Part shown: positions 3,972-6,741 of the stretch, one piece after another | Position numbering within the stretch: position 1 is the stretch's first letter | How the letters are laid out: each line of letters begins with the position of its first letter | NCBI GenBank assembly: GCA_003170035.1 | Contig: PMZX01000484.1 | Location: 3,835-10,575 of the forward strand | DNA length: 6,741 nucleotides | Direction of reading: 5' to 3' | Source: Myxococcales bacterium | GTDB taxonomy: Bacteria > Myxococcota_A > Polyangia > Fen-1088 | The notes under the pieces: generated by a model | Told to the model about the DNA's origin: nothing | The model's input: only the letters and a program-made list of their open reading frames with translations | Database searches by the model: none | Made by a program: the position numbers and the translations under genes

Positions 3972-6605
3972 ATGCCCAGACCGTTCGCGCCCCCCGGCAC
4001 CGCCACTCACTACGTTCCCGACCGCCCGGTCGCGGTCACCCATGTCCGCCTGAGCCTAGAGCCCGACCTGGTCACGCGCACGCTGCAGGGTCAGTCATGC
4101 CTCTCCCTCACCGCGCGCCGGGACGGCGTGGACAAGGTCGAGCTGAACGCGGTGGACATGACCATCGACCGGGTGACCGTCGACGGAAAGCCGGTGTCCG
4201 GCGTGGACTACGACCGCGAATGTCTGCGCATCATGCTTGGCCGAGCATTCGGGCGCGGCGAACGATTCACCTTGGCCGTCGACTATCGCTGCAAGCCGCG
4301 CCGGGGCCTCTACTTCGTCGGGCCCGACCAGACCCACCCCGACCGCGCGCTGGAATGCTGGAGCCAAGGTCAGGATGACGACTCGCGCTTCTACTGGCCC
4401 TGCGTCGATCTTCCAGTCGAAAAGGCCACCAGCGAGGTCTTCTGCACCGTGCCGACCGGCGTCACGGTGCTCTCCAACGGCGACCTGGCTGACAAGGGCG
4501 ACCTGCCCGACGGCCGCACCCGCTGGCACTACGTGCTCAACTTGCCCCATTCGCCCTATCTCGTGACCCTGGTGTGCGGCTCCTTCACGGAACTGAAAGA
4601 CCGCGCGCCGGAAACCGGGGTTGATGTCTACTACTACGCGCCCAAGGGTCGCGAACAAGACACGCGTCGCAGCCTGGGGCGCACGCCCGAGATGATCGAC
4701 TTCTTCTCCCGGCGGATCGGTGTCCCCTACCCGCACCGGCGCTACAGCCAGGTCTTCGTGCACGACTTCATCTTCGGCGGCATGGAGAACACCACCGCCA
4801 CCACCCTCACTTCCGAGGCCATCCTCGATGCGCGGGCGGCTCTCGACCACGACGTCGAGGGCCTGGTGTCCCACGAGCTGGCCCACCAGTGGTGGGGCGA
4901 TCTGCTCACCTGCCGCGAATGGCCCGAGGCCTGGCTTAACGAAGGCTTTGCCACCTATTTCGAATACGTGTGGCGGGAGCACACCCGCGGTCGCGACGAG
5001 GCCGACGTGGAACTGCTGGGCGATCTCGACGCCTATCTGGGCGAGGCGGGCACCTATCAGCGCCCGCTTTTCTGCCGCCAGTACGAGGAGCCCATCGACC
5101 TGTTCGATCGACACCTGTACGAGAAGGGCGGTCGCGTGCTGCACATGTTGCGCCACGAGCTGGGCGAGGACAGCTTCTGGCGCGCCCTGCGTCTGTATGG
5201 CGAGCGCCACGCGCGGGGCTCGGTCGAGACGCGCGACCTGGCACGTGCCGTCGAGGAGGCGTCGAGTCGCAACCTGGACTGGTTCTTCGACCAGTGGGTG
5301 GGCAGCCCCGGCCACCCCGAGTTGGAGGGCGCCTGGGAATGGGACGCGGACAAGAAGGTGGGCACGCTCCGGCTGGAGCAGAAGCAATCCGGGGATCGCG
5401 CGCAGCGACTCACCACGCGGGTTTGCTTCGAAGTCGAGGGCGCGCACAGCGAGGAAACCGTCGACGTAAGCCAGCGCAGCCACGCCTTCGAGTTCCGCCT
5501 GGCCGCCCGTCCCTCCCAGGTCATCTTCGATCCCGGCGACGTGGTGCTCAAGAGCATCAAGCTCAAGAAGCCGCGCGCCTTGTGGGAGCGACAACTGCAG
5601 GCCGCGCACCTGGGCATTGATCGCGTGCTGGCGGCACGCGCTCTCGCCGATTTGCCCGAGCCCGCCTCGGTGGTGGCTCTGGCCGCAGCGCTGGAGAACG
5701 ACTCGTTCTGGGCGGTACGCGCTGCTGCGGCCGCTGCCCTCGGCAAAACCCGGAGGCAGGATGCTCTCGACGCTCTGCTGAAGGCTCGCACGCAGGAGAA
5801 TCCGCGTGTGCGGCGCGCGGTGGCCGCAGCGCTGGGTGAATTCGTGGTCACCCACGCGCCCGGCAACCAACGTGCAGCCGAGCTGCTCGAAACCTGGGTC
5901 GTCGAGCGCGACGCCAGCTGCTTCGTGGAGGCCGCTGCCGCCTTGGCCCTGGGCCAGACCCGCTCGCCCCGCGCGGTCGCCGTGCTTCCCGGGGTTCTCT
6001 CGCGCAATTCATTCCAGGATGTGATTCGTGCCCGCGCCATCGACGGACTGGGCGCCACGGGAGATGAGGCGGCCTTGCCGCTGGTCGAGGCCGCGTTCGT
6101 GCCAGGCGCGTCCATCTACGCCCGCCGGGCCGTGGTGGCCGCCCTGGCCCGCCTGGCCGAGGGAACCCTGCATGTGCGCCGTGCCCGCGAACGCCTTGAA
6201 GGCTGGCTTTGCGACCCTGATTTCCGCGTGCGCATGGATGCGTCTTCCGCGCTGGCCACCCTGGCCGACCCCCGCGCCGTACCCGCCATCGAGGTGGCCC
6301 TGCACGGCGAACTCGACGGCCGCGCCAAGAAGCGCATGCGCGAGGCCATCAGCGAACTGCGAGAGAAAGGCAAGCCCGAGGAAAAGCTGCGCAAGCTCTC
6401 GGAGGAGGTCCAGCGACTGGGCGGCGAATCGACGCGCTTGCGCGAGCGCCTCGAGGGTCTGGAAAACAAGCTGCGCCCGGCGAGCCCGGCCGTGCCGCCG
6501 GCAAGCGAGCCAAGCCCAGGCGCGCTACCCGCCCCACGCACCAAGCGGCCCCGCCCAGGTAGCCGGCGCAGCAGCAAGCCCCTCGCCCCCCGCCGCCGAC
6601 GATAG
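3972..6605 (+). CDS. M1-family zinc aminopeptidase with C-terminal HEAT repeats, coiled coil and basic tail
   Basis: An 877-residue metallo-aminopeptidase that should remove N-terminal residues from peptides. Residues about 20-210 form the N-terminal beta domain. The catalytic domain has the exopeptidase motif GGMEN (269-273), the zinc motif HELAHQWW (His301, Glu302, His305), the third zinc ligand Glu324 in WLNEGFATY, 18 residues after His305, and the likely transition-state Tyr383 in LYEKGG, so it looks active. GGMEN rather than GAMEN is also found in the LTA4H/aminopeptidase B branch. After a beta domain (about 450-530), residues about 549-796 hold six or seven HEAT-like helical repeats (for example AVRAAAAAALG, RRAVAAALGEF, RRAVVAALARL). 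A coiled coil follows (about 797-834, heptad-like leucines), then a Pro/Arg/Lys-rich tail (about 835-877) ending PRRRR. There is no signal peptide, so it is probably cytosolic; the tail could bind nucleic acid or another acidic partner, which is inference only. It is divergent from the SRPBCC gene. Confidence 0.93.
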   Translation: MPRPFAPPGTATHYVPDRPVAVTHVRLSLEPDLVTRTLQGQSCLSLTARRDGVDKVELNAVDMTIDRVTVDGKPVSGVDYDRECLRIMLGRAFGRGERFTLAVDYRCKPRRGLYFVGPDQTHPDRALECWSQGQDDDSRFYWPCVDLPVEKATSEVFCTVPTGVTVLSNGDLADKGDLPDGRTRWHYVLNLPHSPYLVTLVCGSFTELKDRAPETGVDVYYYAPKGREQDTRRSLGRTPEMIDFFSRRIGVPYPHRRYSQVFVHDFIFGGMENTTATTLTSEAILDARAALDHDVEGLVSHELAHQWWGDLLTCREWPEAWLNEGFATYFEYVWREHTRGRDEADVELLGDLDAYLGEAGTYQRPLFCRQYEEPIDLFDRHLYEKGGRVLHMLRHELGEDSFWRALRLYGERHARGSVETRDLARAVEEASSRNLDWFFDQWVGSPGHPELEGAWEWDADKKVGTLRLEQKQSGDRAQRLTTRVCFEVEGAHSEETVDVSQRSHAFEFRLAARPSQVIFDPGDVVLKSIKLKKPRALWERQLQAAHLGIDRVLAARALADLPEPASVVALAAALENDSFWAVRAAAAAALGKTRRQDALDALLKARTQENPRVRRAVAAALGEFVVTHAPGNQRAAELLETWVVERDASCFVEAAAALALGQTRSPRAVAVLPGVLSRNSFQDVIRARAIDGLGATGDEAALPLVEAAFVPGASIYARRAVVAALARLAEGTLHVRRARERLEGWLCDPDFRVRMDASSALATLADPRAVPAIEVALHGELDGRAKKRMREAISELREKGKPEEKLRKLSEEVQRLGGESTRLRERLEGLENKLRPASPAVPPASEPSPGALPAPRTKRPRPGSRRSSKPLAPRRRR

Positions 6606-6741
6606 TACCGCCTCTCGTGGATTCGTAGCTGGTTGGCCGGCCGTTGACGGCGGCGGCGGCTGCGCGCGCGAAGCGCGCGGGGTGGGCAGGTTGGGCTGTC
6701 CGTCCCGAAGGGCCGGCGGGCTCCCCACGCGAGCTACCGGG
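6606..6741. other. Non-coding 3' flank, GC-rich, no convincing gene
   Basis: The 136 bases after the aminopeptidase stop contain GC-rich low-complexity runs (GGCCGGCC, repeated GGC) and a short hairpin at 6663-6679. A minus-strand frame from 6728 to 6525 exists but is mostly Pro/Ala and overlaps the end of the aminopeptidase gene. I see no tRNA or other RNA gene. The far right could be the tail of a feature that continues beyond the window. Confidence 0.5.
6663..6679 (+). terminator. GC hairpin downstream of the aminopeptidase gene, weak terminator candidate
   Basis: CGCGCGC (6663-6669), loop GAA, GCGCGCG (6673-6679): a perfect 7-bp stem with a 3-base loop, starting 58 bases after the stop. 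No T-run follows on either strand, so it does not look like a classical intrinsic terminator; it could stabilise the 3' end or be chance in alternating GC sequence. Confidence 0.25.

Noticed and set aside
4095..5870. A 591-codon open frame on the minus strand opposite the aminopeptidase gene, and others such as 5057-6115 minus.
   Set aside because: These are shadow frames created by high GC at third codon positions of the real gene. Their translations are Ala/Arg/Gly-rich without domains or motifs, while the plus strand carries the full M1 signature across the same bases.
6525..6728. Minus-strand 67-codon frame at the right end.
   Set aside because: Pro/Ala-rich low-complexity translation, overlapping the end of the aminopeptidase gene antisense, with no motif or clear ribosome binding site.

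Overview
The window comes from a high-GC bacterial chromosome. The protein types suggest a deltaproteobacterium in the broad sense, most likely Myxococcota: a secreted TolB/CsgG-like plus PEGA protein ending in two membrane helices, a two-TM HAMP sensor kinase, and an M1 aminopeptidase carrying HEAT repeats. This placement is inferred from protein style only, since the window has no rRNA or other marker gene. I saw no mobile element, tRNA, CRISPR array or phage gene.

The layout is six protein genes in strictly alternating orientation (-,+,-,+,-,+), so nothing in the window is co-transcribed with a neighbour. They form three divergent pairs with short shared 5' spacers (94, 88 and 82 bp) and two tight convergent junctions (29 bp and 1 bp). 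From left to right: (1) the N-terminal 275 residues of a membrane sensor histidine kinase, cut by the left edge (827 to 1, minus); (2) an envelope protein with a signal peptide, a TolB-N-like domain, a PEGA domain and two C-terminal TM helices (922-2229, plus); (3) a 120-residue membrane protein with three predicted helices and no recognised family (2259-2621, minus); (4) a stand-alone DEDDy 3'-5' exonuclease related to the proofreading domain of family-B DNA polymerases (2710-3432, plus); (5) a SRPBCC/polyketide-cyclase-like lipid-binding-fold protein (3434-3889, minus); (6) a large cytosolic zinc aminopeptidase of family M1 with a HEAT-repeat array, coiled coil and Arg/Pro-rich tail (3972-6605, plus). 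The last 136 bases are GC-rich, with a small perfect hairpin and no convincing gene.

The genes do not form an evident pathway. Signal transduction, envelope, nucleic acid and peptide turnover genes sit side by side, which looks like ordinary housekeeping and envelope chromosome. The points most worth a second look are the composite architecture of the M1 enzyme, the candidate leaderless start of the SRPBCC gene, a possible translationally coupled mini-ORF before the PEGA gene, and the fully alternating gene order. I see no clear evidence of a new defence, mobile or biosynthetic system.
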